This document shows positions 42,922-52,081 of a DNA stretch of 64,000 nucleotides, piece after piece. The notes under the pieces were generated by a model, which saw only the letters and a program-made list of their open reading frames with translations, did no database searches and was not told the DNA's origin. The DNA is from Bradyrhizobium sp. in8p8 (GTDB taxonomy: Bacteria > Pseudomonadota > Alphaproteobacteria > Rhizobiales > Xanthobacteraceae): the NCBI RefSeq assembly GCF_000426845.1, contig NZ_AUGD01000003.1, forward strand, positions 455,459-519,458. Direction: 5' to 3'. Every line of letters starts with the position of its first letter. Within the stretch, counting starts at the first letter, position 1. The translations under genes were made by a program, and so were the position numbers.

Positions 42922-42955
42922 GCCCGGCGTCCCTTCGGGGGCGTCGGGCTTTTTT
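42922..42955 (+). terminator. Rho-independent terminator after the parB-like gene
   Basis: 12-bp stem GCCCGGCGTCCC (42922-42933) / GGGGCGTCGGGC (42938-42949), including two G-U pairs, with TTCG tetraloop and six T residues. A textbook intrinsic terminator 25 bases after the stop codon. Confidence 0.9.
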
Positions 42956-42967
42956 CATGCGCGCCGA

Positions 42968-43062
42968 TCGAGAGGGAGAGTTTGGCCCGGACGTGGCGAG
43001 CCGGACATGGAGGAGAGAGCGCCTGCCGGCTCTCCCGTTCCCTGCTCTCCGGGAGTGGCCTC
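42968..43062 (+). ncRNA. Putative structured 5' leader, family A variant (137-aa gene)
   Basis: Contains CGAGAGGGAGAG, a small stem CCGG...CCGG (42996-43014), GGAGAGAGCGCC, CCGGCTCTCCCG and GGGAG nine bases before ATG 43063. It shares the GAGAG-GAGAG start and the GAGAGAGCG block with the leader at 43527-43625. Confidence 0.5.
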
Positions 43063-43476
43063 ATGGCCGACTATTTCACCCATTTCTCATGCCTGCTCGA
43101 TGTCGGCACGCCCGAGACCGCAGCCCGCGCGCTCGATCTCTACAACCAACTGTCCGAGGACGGAGCATCCGAGGAACCGCCGTCCGATGGCTTCCTCCTG
43201 TCCATCCAGCCCGAGCATGGCGGCTCCAAACTCTGGATGCGCGACGATGTCACCGGCGATCCCGAACGGCTGATCCAGTTCGTCATACGCTGCGCCGCCG
43301 AATTCCACCTCACCGGCCGATGGGGCTTTCAGTACGCCAACACCTGCTCCCGGCCGCGTCTCGATGGCTTCGGTGGCGGCGCGCATGTCCTCGATCTCGC
43401 GACCGGCGAAACTGTGGCGTGGATCTATACCAACGGTTGGCTCGCCGAGGTGATCGATGGCGGCGATGGTGCCTGA
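43063..43476 (+). CDS. Conserved hypothetical element protein
   Basis: 137 aa (MADYFTHFSCLLDVGTPETAARALDLYNQL...GFLLSIQPEHGGSKLWMRDD...FHLTGRWGFQYANTCSRPRLDGFGGGAHVLDLA). Ordered alpha/beta composition, no membrane segment. The tail GETVAWIYTNGWLAEVI is strand-rich. It is found, to my knowledge, as a small companion between parB-like and helicase genes in such elements. Function unknown; the leader and RBS support the start. Confidence 0.7.
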   Translation: MADYFTHFSCLLDVGTPETAARALDLYNQLSEDGASEEPPSDGFLLSIQPEHGGSKLWMRDDVTGDPERLIQFVIRCAAEFHLTGRWGFQYANTCSRPRLDGFGGGAHVLDLATGETVAWIYTNGWLAEVIDGGDGA

Positions 43477-43526
43477 CATCATCGAGACCATTGTCTGTCG
43501 CTTGATGGCGCGGCCGGGCCGCGCCC

Positions 43527-43625
43527 CTTGAGAGCGAGAGGAAGGCCGGGACGGGTTTGAGCCCGTCCGGTCCGAGAGAGAGCGCCGGCGGGCTTTCCCG
43601 CTCCGCTCTCCCGAGGACGTCTCCC
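43527..43625 (+). ncRNA. Putative structured 5' leader, family A variant (helicase gene)
   Basis: GAGAGCGAGAGG, a perfect hairpin GACGGG-TTTGA-GCCCGTC (43551-43568), then GAGAGCG / CGCTCTC enclosing GCGGG / CCCGC. Shares TGAGAGYGAGAGG, GACGGGTTT and GAGAGAGAG blocks with the leader of the parB-like gene. Confidence 0.55.
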
Positions 43626-46600
43626 ATGAATGCTCACACCCTTGCGGCGGCGCTGCCGACCGCCGCCGATCAGCCGACCGACGCTGCCGCCATCCATGCC
43701 GCGGCACTTCTCCTCCTTCCTCACATCGAGCGCGGCGAGCGCATCGACGCCGCGGTCTTGCGCACCGCCATGGAGACCGCCTTCGGCGCGTCCGATACTG
43801 CCGGCGCCTGGGACTGGAAGGACGCCTATGACGCCTGCGAAGCCGCAACCGTCCTCATGCTCCGCAAATACGGAAAGGCGCTTTTGCGCAAAGCCGGGTC
43901 TCCGGCTGCGGCGGTTCCTCTGTTCGGCAAGATCGCGGGACTTCTGCCCACCCACACGCGCCGCTCCGAGGAGGCGCAGGCCTTCCAGCAATTCTCGACG
44001 CCGATCCCGCTCGGCCTGGCCGCGATCACTGCGGCCGCCATCACACCCGCCGATCGCGTGCTCGAACCATCGGCCGGCACCGGCCTGCTCGCCATCCTCG
44101 CCGAGATCGCCGGCGGCACGCTTGTCCTCAACGAACTCGCCGAAACCCGGGCCGCACTCATCTCCTCCCTCTTTCCGGCCATTCCCGTGACCCGCTTCGA
44201 CGCAGCCCAGATCGACGATCATCTCGACCCGGCGACCGTCCCAACAATCGTGGTGATGAACCCGCCATTCTCGGTCCTCGCCAATGTCGAGGGGCGTGTC
44301 GCCGACGCAGCCTATCGCCATCTCGCATCCGCGCTCGCGCGGCTCGCCGATGGCGGGCGCCTGGTCGCGATCACCGGCGCGAATTTCGGCCCCGACATAC
44401 CGGCCTGGCGCGACGCCTTCGTCCGCCTGCAGGAGAGGGGCCGCGTCGTGTTCACCGCCGCCGTCCATGGCTCAGTCTATGCCAAGCACGGCACGACCGT
44501 CGAAACCCGGCTGACCGTGATCGACAAGATCCCGGCCGACGAGCCATCCGCATTTCCGGCGTCCCCCGGCACCGCTCCCGACATCGCCACGCTGATGACG
44601 TGGATCGCCGAGCATGTGCCGCCGCGCCTGGCTGTCGCGCCTGCTGTTCAGGTCATGCCGACCGGCGCCACGCCGCGCACCGTTCGCGGCTATCTCGCGC
44701 GCACCGCGGCGACATCGGCGACCCGCGTGGGCCTCGCCGATCCCGAGGGCGTGCCGCTCGCCTATGAGACCGTCGACTGGACCCCGGCCGAGGGCGCCCG
44801 CCTCAGCGACGCGATCTACGAGCAATACGGATTGCAGACGATCCGTATTCCCGGCTCTCAGGCCCATCCCACCAAGCTCGTGCAATCCGCCGCCATGGCC
44901 TCGGTCGCCCCGCCCAAGCCGAGCTATCGGCCGACGCTGCCAGCGACCATCATGGACTCGCTCTCAGACTCCCAGCTCGAAACCCTGATCTTCGCGGGCG
45001 AAGCCCATTCCGATTTTCTCGCAGGTTCCTGGACCATCGACGACACTTTCGATGTCGTGGCGGCCGCCGCCGATGATGCAAACGGCGTCGTCCGCTTCCG
45101 CCGCGGCTTCTTCATCGGCGACGGCACCGGCGTCGGAAAGGGGCGCGAGTCGGCCAGCATCGTGCTCGACAACTGGATGCAGGGCCGGCGCAAGGCGGTC
45201 TGGATCTCCAAATCCGACAAGCTGATTGAGGATGCGCAGCGCGACTGGTCCGCACTCGGCATGGAGCGCCTGCTGGTCACGCCGCTCTCGCGCTTCCCGC
45301 GGGGCAAGCCGATCGCTCTGCCGGAAGGCGTCCTATTTACAACCTATGCCACGCTGCGTTCCGACGACCGCGGCGAGAAGGTTTCGCGGGTCAAGCAGAT
45401 CGTCGAATGGTTGGGCTCCGATTTCGACGGAGTGATCATTTTCGACGAGGCGCACGCGATGCAGAACGCTGGCGGCGGCAAGGGAGAACGGGGCGATGTC
45501 ACGCCCTCGCAGCAAGGGCGCGCGGGGCTTCGCCTGCAGCACGCCTTGCCCAATGCCCGCGTCGTCTATGTCTCCGCCACCGGCGCCACCACGGTCCAGA
45601 ACCTTGCCTACGCGCAGCGCCTCGGTCTGTGGGGTGGCGACGATTTTCCCTTCTCGACCCGCGCCGAGTTTGTCGAGGCGATCGAGGCCGGCGGCGTCGC
45701 GGCGATGGAGGTGCTTGCCCGCGACCTTCGCGCGCTCGGCCTCTACACCGCCCGATCGCTGTCGTTCGACGGCGTCGAATATGAGCTGGTCGAGCACGAG
45801 CTGACCGCCGAGCAGCGGCGCATCTACGATGCTTATGCCGGCGCCTTCGCCATCATCCACAACCATCTCGATGCGGCCATGCAGGCGGCCAACATCACCG
45901 GCTCGACCGGGACGTTGAACCGCCAGGCCAAATCCGCCGCGCGCTCCGCCTTCGAAAGCGCCAAGCAGCGTTTCTTCGGTCATCTGCTAACATCGATGAA
46001 GACGCCGACGTTGATCCGCTCGATCGCGGCGGACCTGGAGGCCGGGCATTCCGCGGTCATCCAGATCGTCTCGACCGGCGAGGCGCTGATGGAACGGCGC
46101 TTGGCCGAAGTTCCGACCGAGGAGTGGAATGACATTCGCGTCGACATCACGCCCCGCGAATATGTCCTCGATTATCTCGCCCATTCCTTCCCGGTGCAGC
46201 TCTACGAGCCCTTCAGCGACGGCGAGGGCAATATGTCCTCGCGTCCGGTCTTTCGCGACGGCCAGCCGGTCGAGAGCCGCGAGGCGGTCGCCCGCCGCAC
46301 CGAGCTGATCGAGAAACTCGCGAGCCTTCCGCCGGTGCCGGGCGCGCTCGACCAGATCGTCCAGCATTTCGGCGCGGACGTGGTGGCCGAAGTCACCGGC
46401 CGCTCGCGTCGTATCGTGCGCAAGGGACAGCGCCTTGTGGTCGAGACCCGCGCGGCGTCCGCCAATCTCGCCGAGACCCAGGCCTTCATGGACGACATGA
46501 AGCGCGTGCTCGTGTTCAGCGATGCCGGCGGTACGGGCCGCAGCTACCATGCGGAGCTGTCGGCACGGAACACGCGGCTTCGCGTCCACTATCTGCTTGA

Positions 46601-47939
46601 GCCGGGCTGGAAAGCCGACGCCGCGATCCAAGGCCTCGGCCGCACCCACCGCACCAACCAGGCGCAGCCGCCGCTCTTCCGTCCGATCGCGACCAATGTG
46701 AAGGCGGAGAAGCGCTTCCTATCGACCATCGCGCGCCGGCTCGACACGCTGGGCGCGATCACGCGCGGACAGCGCCAGACCGGCGGCCAGGGCCTGTTCC
46801 GACCCGAGGACAATCTGGAGAGCCACTATGCGCGCGATGCGCTTCGCCAGCTCTACATCCTGATCGTCCGCGGCAAGATCGAAGGGTGCTCGCTCCAGCG
46901 GTTCGAGGACACGACCGGCCTGAAGCTGATGGACGACAACGGCATCAAGGACGAGCTCCCGCCGATCACAACCTTTCTCAACCGCCTGCTCGCGCTCACC
47001 ATCGACCTGCAGGACGTCCTGTTCGCCGCCTTCGAGCAGCTTCTGACCGCCAAGGTCGAGGGCGCGATCGCCGCCGGCATCTACGACATCGGACTGGAGA
47101 CGCTGCGCGCGGAGAGCTTCGTCGTCACCGATCGCCAGACCATCTACACCCATCCCGGCACCGGCGCGGAAACCAGCCTGCTGACCATCCAACAGCGCGA
47201 GCGCAACCGGCCGATGACCGCCGAGGAGGCGATGGCTTGGCTCGACGATCCGGTCGCCAAGTTGCTGGTCAACGAGCGCTCCCACCGCGCCGCGGTTCAG
47301 CTTCCAGCGCCTTCGCTGATGCTCGACGACGGGGAGATCGAACGCCGCGTGCGGCTGATCCGGCCGATGGAGCAGCATCACGCCTCCATCCGCATGATGG
47401 ACGAAAGCCATTGGATCGCCGCCAGTCGCGCCGAGTTCACCGCCGCCTGGAACGCCGAGATCGCGGAGGTGCCAGCCTATTCCGATTCCACGATCCACAT
47501 CGTCGCTGGCCTGCTGCTGCCGATCTGGAAGCGGCTGCCCAACGAGTCGAGCCGTGTCTATCGGCTCCAGACCGATGACGGGGAACGGATCATCGGCCGC
47601 CGCGTGTCGCCCGCATGGGTCGCCAACGCCACGACAGTCGGAACGACGAACCTGTCCGCCGACCATGCCTATGCCGCGCTCATCGAGGGCAAGACAATCC
47701 TCGATCTCGCCGAAGGCCTCCAACTCCGTCGCGTGCGCGTCATGGGCGCCGATCGCATCGAACTCTCCGGCTTCACCGACGCGATGCGCGAGCGCCTGCG
47801 CGCCTTTGGCCTCTTCAGCGAGATCATCTCGTGGAAGCTCCGCTTCTTCGTGCCCGTCGGCGCGGACGGCGCGACCATCATCGGCAAGCTGATCGGCACC
47901 TACCCGATCCAGCGCGTCGGCGAGCGGGAGGCAGCGTGA
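43626..47939 (+). CDS. Methyltransferase - strawberry-notch-type helicase fusion
   Basis: 1437 aa. Residues 130-290 form a DNA-methylase-like domain: VLEPSAGTGLLAI and Asn212-Pro-Pro-Phe (VVMNPPFSV), the motif of N6-adenine methyltransferases. Residues 440-1150 form a strawberry-notch-like SF2 helicase: FIGDGTGVGKGRE (Lys505), IIFDEAHAMQNAGG (Asp607), and the C-lobe LEPGWKADAAIQGLGRTHRTNQ. The rest is the SNO C-terminal helical region. These giant proteins occur in nearly all elements of this type and in phages; protection from restriction or help in transfer DNA processing has been proposed. The stop overlaps the Toprim gene start (TGATG). Confidence 0.9.
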   Translation: MNAHTLAAALPTAADQPTDAAAIHAAALLLLPHIERGERIDAAVLRTAMETAFGASDTAGAWDWKDAYDACEAATVLMLRKYGKALLRKAGSPAAAVPLFGKIAGLLPTHTRRSEEAQAFQQFSTPIPLGLAAITAAAITPADRVLEPSAGTGLLAILAEIAGGTLVLNELAETRAALISSLFPAIPVTRFDAAQIDDHLDPATVPTIVVMNPPFSVLANVEGRVADAAYRHLASALARLADGGRLVAITGANFGPDIPAWRDAFVRLQERGRVVFTAAVHGSVYAKHGTTVETRLTVIDKIPADEPSAFPASPGTAPDIATLMTWIAEHVPPRLAVAPAVQVMPTGATPRTVRGYLARTAATSATRVGLADPEGVPLAYETVDWTPAEGARLSDAIYEQYGLQTIRIPGSQAHPTKLVQSAAMASVAPPKPSYRPTLPATIMDSLSDSQLETLIFAGEAHSDFLAGSWTIDDTFDVVAAAADDANGVVRFRRGFFIGDGTGVGKGRESASIVLDNWMQGRRKAVWISKSDKLIEDAQRDWSALGMERLLVTPLSRFPRGKPIALPEGVLFTTYATLRSDDRGEKVSRVKQIVEWLGSDFDGVIIFDEAHAMQNAGGGKGERGDVTPSQQGRAGLRLQHALPNARVVYVSATGATTVQNLAYAQRLGLWGGDDFPFSTRAEFVEAIEAGGVAAMEVLARDLRALGLYTARSLSFDGVEYELVEHELTAEQRRIYDAYAGAFAIIHNHLDAAMQAANITGSTGTLNRQAKSAARSAFESAKQRFFGHLLTSMKTPTLIRSIAADLEAGHSAVIQIVSTGEALMERRLAEVPTEEWNDIRVDITPREYVLDYLAHSFPVQLYEPFSDGEGNMSSRPVFRDGQPVESREAVARRTELIEKLASLPPVPGALDQIVQHFGADVVAEVTGRSRRIVRKGQRLVVETRAASANLAETQAFMDDMKRVLVFSDAGGTGRSYHAELSARNTRLRVHYLLEPGWKADAAIQGLGRTHRTNQAQPPLFRPIATNVKAEKRFLSTIARRLDTLGAITRGQRQTGGQGLFRPEDNLESHYARDALRQLYILIVRGKIEGCSLQRFEDTTGLKLMDDNGIKDELPPITTFLNRLLALTIDLQDVLFAAFEQLLTAKVEGAIAAGIYDIGLETLRAESFVVTDRQTIYTHPGTGAETSLLTIQQRERNRPMTAEEAMAWLDDPVAKLLVNERSHRAAVQLPAPSLMLDDGEIERRVRLIRPMEQHHASIRMMDESHWIAASRAEFTAAWNAEIAEVPAYSDSTIHIVAGLLLPIWKRLPNESSRVYRLQTDDGERIIGRRVSPAWVANATTVGTTNLSADHAYAALIEGKTILDLAEGLQLRRVRVMGADRIELSGFTDAMRERLRAFGLFSEIISWKLRFFVPVGADGATIIGKLIGTYPIQRVGEREAA

Positions 47940-48976
47940 TGGCCCGTCTCGACGCATCCGATCTCGCGCAACGTCTCGGCCGACAGGCCGAGGCGGTGTG
48001 CCGCCATTATCTCAGCAATGGCCACCGTCAGGGCAACTACTGGCAGGTGGGCGACGCCCGTAACACTAAGGGCCGCTCGATGTACGTCCGGCTCAAGGAC
48101 TCGCCCAAAGGCCCCGCCGGGAAATGGACTGACGCCGCTACCGGCGAGCATGGAGACCTCCTCGACGTCATCCGCGAGAGCTGCGGCCTCATCGACTTCA
48201 AGGATGTCGCCGACGAGGCTCGGCTCTTCCTCAGCATGCCACCACCAGCGCCGGAACCCTCCGCCTTCCAGCCGCTGGCGCCCGCACCACATGGATCGCC
48301 CGAAGCCGCACGGCGCCTCATCCGCATGTCGCAGCCGATTGCGGGCACAATCGTCGCGGCGTATCTCCGGCAACGCGGCATTACGGATCTCCGTGGAGCC
48401 GGAAATCTGTATTTCCACCCGCACTGCTATTATCGCCCGGACGAGCATGCGCCGACCGAGACTTGGCCGGCCATGATCGCCGCTGTCACTGACCTCGACG
48501 GCATGATCACCGGGGCGCATCGCACCTGGCTCGACTCACGACGCCACGACAAGGCGCCATTCGAAACCCCGCGCCGGGCGATGGGCGATCTCCTCGGCAA
48601 CGCGGTCCGCTTTGGCGCTGGTGGCGAAGTGATGGCAGCCGGCGAAGGCATCGAGACGGTCCTTTCAATCCGCCAGGTCGTGCCCAACATGCCGATGGTG
48701 GCGGCGCTCTCCGCGGCACATCTCGCCGCCATCCTGTTCCCGGACACGCTGCGGCGGCTCTACATCCTGCGCGATGACGATCCGGCAGGCGATGGTGCGC
48801 GTGACAGCCTGATCGAACGGGCGAACGCGGCCGGGATCGAGGCGATCGTGATCTCTCCACAGCTCGGGGACTTCAACGAGGATCTCCGCACCCTCGGCAT
48901 CGCGACATTGCGCAGTCAGACTCGGGTACAGCTCGGGCCGCAGGACGTCGCACGCTTCATGGCGCTGGCGGCATAG
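47939..48976 (+). CDS. Toprim-domain primase-like protein
   Basis: 345 aa. The N-terminal part is a primase-like zinc-less region (LSNGHRQGNYWQVGDARNTKGRSMYV...GKWTDAATGEHGDLLDVIR). The Toprim domain (about 225-320) has Glu in AAGEGIETVLSI and the acidic motif YILRDDDPAGD. It resembles plasmid DNA primases/helicase loaders of the DUF7146/Toprim_3 group. It starts one base inside the helicase stop codon, so both are made from one message, and probably helps replicate or transfer the element. Confidence 0.87.
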   Translation: MARLDASDLAQRLGRQAEAVCRHYLSNGHRQGNYWQVGDARNTKGRSMYVRLKDSPKGPAGKWTDAATGEHGDLLDVIRESCGLIDFKDVADEARLFLSMPPPAPEPSAFQPLAPAPHGSPEAARRLIRMSQPIAGTIVAAYLRQRGITDLRGAGNLYFHPHCYYRPDEHAPTETWPAMIAAVTDLDGMITGAHRTWLDSRRHDKAPFETPRRAMGDLLGNAVRFGAGGEVMAAGEGIETVLSIRQVVPNMPMVAALSAAHLAAILFPDTLRRLYILRDDDPAGDGARDSLIERANAAGIEAIVISPQLGDFNEDLRTLGIATLRSQTRVQLGPQDVARFMALAA

Positions 48977-49284
48977 CCGGTAAGGAAGCGGCAGCGGCCC
49001 CGCCGCCGTACTCGCTCAGACGCAGCGGATCGGAGAGGACCGCGCCTCGGCCTTCGAGAGGGCGATCGGCCCACAGGCAGGCCGGCCCGGCAATGGCTGC
49101 GGCCGACTATTTTCCGGCGCGGCCCCAAGGGGCCGCTTTCCATCGCGAAACAAAATAGCCGGCCTCCGCCATCCTCCGCTGACGCTCCGGCCCTCGCTCG
49201 CGCTCCGGGTGCAGGGCCGCCCCGCCGGTGTGCTTCGTCGCCATGAAGGCCGCGACGGTCGCGGTCCATCCGACGGAGCATCCG
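48977..49284 (+). ncRNA. Intergenic leader, family B copy 1 (DUF2493 gene)
   Basis: Contains a long stem: 49101-49113 with 49152-49164, 12 of 13 paired, enclosing a perfect 8-bp hairpin GCGGCCCC-AA-GGGGCCGC (49119-49136). The loop holds TCGCGAAACAA, and GCCATCCTCCGC follows. The same loop and 3' flank occur at 52082-52170 before the DUF736 gene, with a different stem sequence that still pairs. Confidence 0.65.
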
Positions 49285-50208
49285 ATGCGCGATCTCGACG
49301 ACTACGAACCGCACCACGAATCCTCACCGACTGACCACGTCCTCAACGAATTGCAGCTCCACGGCTACCGGCCTTTCGCCGACGAACCCGATCAGCGGCT
49401 TCTGCCGGACGGCAACGCGGTCGCGGGCGCGGTCGCCGACATCTTCGACGCCCTGATCGTGACCCTGGAGGACACGCGCCTCGAACCCGACCTCGACGAT
49501 CTCCTCTGGTCGACCGTGAACGTCTTTCATCGCGCCGCCGAACGGATCAACCGCGAGCTCGACGACAACGAGCAGGCCCAAAAGCGCTCCCAACGCGAAC
49601 AGGACGGCAGCGAGGTGAAGTCGGTCGATCTCGAGCGCCTGATCGCCGAGGGCAAGACACAGGTCGAACGCCAGACCGCCTTCGAACTGATGCGCGACCA
49701 GGCCGCCGAGCACTACGAACGCCAGGTCGGCAAAGCCTGGCTCCCGCGGTCAGGATCGAAGGTCAATCATCGCAACCTCACCTCGGCGATGATCGACAGC
49801 CGCGACTTCATCATGGCGAAGAAGCGTGCCGAGCAGGAAGTGCTCCTGCCGCCTGGACCGAAGATCGCCGTCACCGGCGGGCTCGATTTCGACAACCATC
49901 ACCTCATCTGGGCCAAGCTCGACCAGGTTCACGAGAAGCACCCCGACATGGTGCTGATCCACGGCAAGTCGCCGAAGGGTGCCGAGAAGATCGCTTCTCT
50001 CTGGGCCAGGAATCGCAATGTCCCACAGATCGGCTTTGCACCCGACTGGACGAAGCACGGCCGGGCAGCACCCTTCAAACGCAATGACGAGATGCTGCAA
50101 ATCCTGCCGAAGGGCGTGCTGCACTTCCCCGGCACCGGCATCAATGACAACCTCGCCGACAAAGCCAAGAAGCTCGGCATCCCGGTGTGGAAATTCGGCG
50201 GCGCGTAA
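49285..50208 (+). CDS. DUF2493 (SLOG-fold) protein
   Basis: 307 aa. The C-terminal third is the YspA/DUF2493 domain: KIAVTGGLDFDNHHLIWAKLDQVHEKHPDM, VLIHGKSPKGAEKIASLWA and IGFAPDW, a nucleotide-binding SLOG fold. The N-terminal half is helical and acidic. The SLOG family senses or processes nucleotide-derived ligands, but its role on elements is unknown. GGAG eight bases before ATG 49285 supports this start; an upstream ATG at 49243 would add 14 residues. A hairpin surrounds the stop codon. Confidence 0.87.
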   Translation: MRDLDDYEPHHESSPTDHVLNELQLHGYRPFADEPDQRLLPDGNAVAGAVADIFDALIVTLEDTRLEPDLDDLLWSTVNVFHRAAERINRELDDNEQAQKRSQREQDGSEVKSVDLERLIAEGKTQVERQTAFELMRDQAAEHYERQVGKAWLPRSGSKVNHRNLTSAMIDSRDFIMAKKRAEQEVLLPPGPKIAVTGGLDFDNHHLIWAKLDQVHEKHPDMVLIHGKSPKGAEKIASLWARNRNVPQIGFAPDWTKHGRAAPFKRNDEMLQILPKGVLHFPGTGINDNLADKAKKLGIPVWKFGGA

Positions 50209-50217
50209 GCGCCGCCG
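50196..50217. terminator. Hairpin spanning the DUF2493 stop codon
   Basis: CGGCGGCGC-GTAA-GCGCCGCCG, perfect 9-bp stem with the stop codon in the loop. No T-run follows, so it may be a processing or stability element. Confidence 0.5.
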
Positions 50218-50263
50218 CATCGGGCACCTGCTAAACGGCCAAGCCTATGGCATAACGCAACGA

Positions 50264-50746
50264 ATGCAGCGACTGAAGCCACTCCCGAAACCGGCACGTT
50301 CGGACGCCGTTCTCGCTGCGGTTTTCCTGGAGAATGCCACCGTGAAGGCTGCAGCCGCCGAATGGGCGGCGGATCAAGGATTCGACAATCAAGCCCTTCA
50401 TGCGATTGCAATTGCCATCGAACTCCTCCTCAAATCCTATCTGCTTAACGTCGCGACCGATGATGTTTGGAACCGCGCGAACATCGGGCACGATCTCGCC
50501 AAGGCACTCCATTATTCGGCTCAAGCCGGCTTGGTGCCTCCTTCACGCATCGAGTGGATTATCAGCCACCTCCATCCGCATTTTCAGCGTGGCGGGTTTC
50601 AGCGCGAGCCGTCGAGGAAATGGCCACCAGGCTTTGCGGATGACGCAGGTGAGGTCGCACGGCAGCTCGCGCAGACAGTACGGCTTCACCAACGTCACGG
50701 CCACATCGACTCGGCTCCCAGCCCGGAGAAGACCACTCCCCGCTGA
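50264..50746 (+). CDS. HEPN-like small protein
   Basis: 160 aa (MQRLKPLPKPARSDAVLAAVF...). The central part NQALHAIAIAIELLLKSYLL, VWNRANIGHDLAKALHYSAQAG has the helical pattern of HEPN-like proteins. The usual R-x4-6-H ribonuclease motif is not clear; NIGHDLAKA could be its remnant. The frame is coherent, but no good RBS is visible, so I am less sure of the start. It sits between DUF2493 and two small element genes; an antitoxin or RNase role is speculative. Confidence 0.55.
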   Translation: MQRLKPLPKPARSDAVLAAVFLENATVKAAAAEWAADQGFDNQALHAIAIAIELLLKSYLLNVATDDVWNRANIGHDLAKALHYSAQAGLVPPSRIEWIISHLHPHFQRGGFQREPSRKWPPGFADDAGEVARQLAQTVRLHQRHGHIDSAPSPEKTTPR

Positions 50747-50924
50747 ATGGCGCTGGTCCTTGGTCCAGCCGATGGCCTGACGCCATCAACCCGTAAAGGG
50801 TCGGACTACGCATAGCGTGCCGCCGCGCCGGCGTTGCCTGCGCGGTGATTGCGGCCATCGGCCGAACACATCGGGCGCCTGTCAGCGGGGGGATGGTCCT
50901 CCGCTCGAAACAGGAGCCGGATCG
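50747..50924. other. Intergenic region
   Basis: About 180 bp with several short GC-rich inverted segments (for example GCGCCGGCG), and the CAGGAG site for the next gene. No gene or clear regulatory palindrome. Confidence 0.35.
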
Positions 50925-51092
50925 ATGTCCTTCCCCGACGCACACGCCTTCGCCTTCAGCCTCGCCACCACGCTGATGGCCGTCATCGTCATCTTCCGCG
51001 CGGGCGACGGCACTCTCTCGGTGACACCCGCAAACGAATACGACGGCGACGTCTCGGAGATCGTCCACGAGGTCGATCCCTTCGCGCCATGA
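50925..51092 (+). CDS. Short conserved element protein
   Basis: 55 aa: MSFPDAHAFAFSLATTLMAVIVIFRAGDGTLSV followed by an acidic end (EYDGDVSEIVHEVDPFAP). One possible membrane helix at 8-25. CAGGAG lies well placed upstream. Too short for a family assignment. Confidence 0.5.
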   Translation: MSFPDAHAFAFSLATTLMAVIVIFRAGDGTLSVTPANEYDGDVSEIVHEVDPFAP

Positions 51093-51234
51093 CGGCGCGC
51101 CACCCTTCCAGGCGACGCGGAGACCCCTGCGGTTTCCGCTCCCGACGGAGCACAGCTTTTGCTATGCTCCCGAATGCGCCGTGGTGGTGGTGGAAGGCGC
51201 GACCGTCAGAATTTGCTCTTTCGGAGACACCACC

Positions 51235-51675
51235 ATGATTATCCTCGGCATTGTCCTATCCTTCGCAGCCATCGGCATCTTGTGCTGGTTGCTGTTCACG
51301 CTCGCGGTGTTCGCACTGCCATTCTTCGCGGGCGTGACCGCCGGCACCTGGGCCTATGACACTGGCGCGGGCTGGCTCGGCGCCATCCTTATCGGCATGC
51401 TCGGCGCCGGCCTGACGTTGGGCGTGGGGCAGCTCTTGCTTGGAATTGTCCGCCCGCTCTGGGCACGCCTGCTGATCGCGCTGGCATTTGTCGCACCCGC
51501 GGCGATCGCCGGCTTCCACGCCACGCATGGCATCGTGAAACACACCATGCCGTCGGAGACCTGGCAGCTCGTGTTCTCCGTCATCGGTGCGGTCGCGGTC
51601 GGCGTCACCGCGTTCGCGCGCGTCGCTGGGATGGCAAGCACCGGCCCGTCCAGCCAGGGCATTGCACCAGCCTGA
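51235..51675 (+). CDS. Small membrane protein of the element
   Basis: 146 aa with four hydrophobic helices (about 2-30, 42-66, 72-95 and 108-130), Gly/Ala/Leu-rich. No catalytic or transport motif. TCGGAGA precedes the ATG by eight bases. A GTGGTGGTG run (51181-51189) upstream can pair with CACCACC (51228-51234) directly over the start. Function unknown. Confidence 0.65.
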   Translation: MIILGIVLSFAAIGILCWLLFTLAVFALPFFAGVTAGTWAYDTGAGWLGAILIGMLGAGLTLGVGQLLLGIVRPLWARLLIALAFVAPAAIAGFHATHGIVKHTMPSETWQLVFSVIGAVAVGVTAFARVAGMASTGPSSQGIAPA

Positions 51676-52081
51676 CACCACGACGGAACCGTCGCCGGGA
51701 CGACCAGTCGGGGGTTTCAGCCCTCAGCGTTGTGCAGTTGGAGAGGGAGCCGCGTCACCGGAACCTGACTGAAGCCCATCGTGCGGCCGCCTCAACAGCG
51801 CCCGGATTTCTGCTCGGCGCCTCTGTGCGCGGGAACGGTGCAACACGAAGTCGAGGGCGTCATCTCCACTGGCCGACTTCGAAACGAAAGCTCGACCCTC
51901 GCCTGTACAAGGGGAGGACGGGTCGCAGATGATCTTCAGCTTGCGCCGTCTGCTGGTTGCGACCGGGTCGCCATGATCTTCCGTTCCTGATTGTCTCCAG
52001 ACCGCTCCGAACGGCCTCTCCAATGGCCTGATCTGACCGAAGGACGGCTGCGCCTCGACCGCCTATGCCGCAACGGCGCGT
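51676..52081. other. Non-coding stretch before the DUF736 leader
   Basis: About 400 bp without a convincing gene on either strand. It has a few short inverted segments, such as CCCTCGCCTGTACAAGGGGAGG near 51897-51918. The structured leader of the DUF736 gene follows. Confidence 0.4.

Noticed and set aside
46719..47957. Long open frame opposite the helicase gene
   Set aside because: Composition is typical of antisense shadow and the plus strand carries a conserved helicase.
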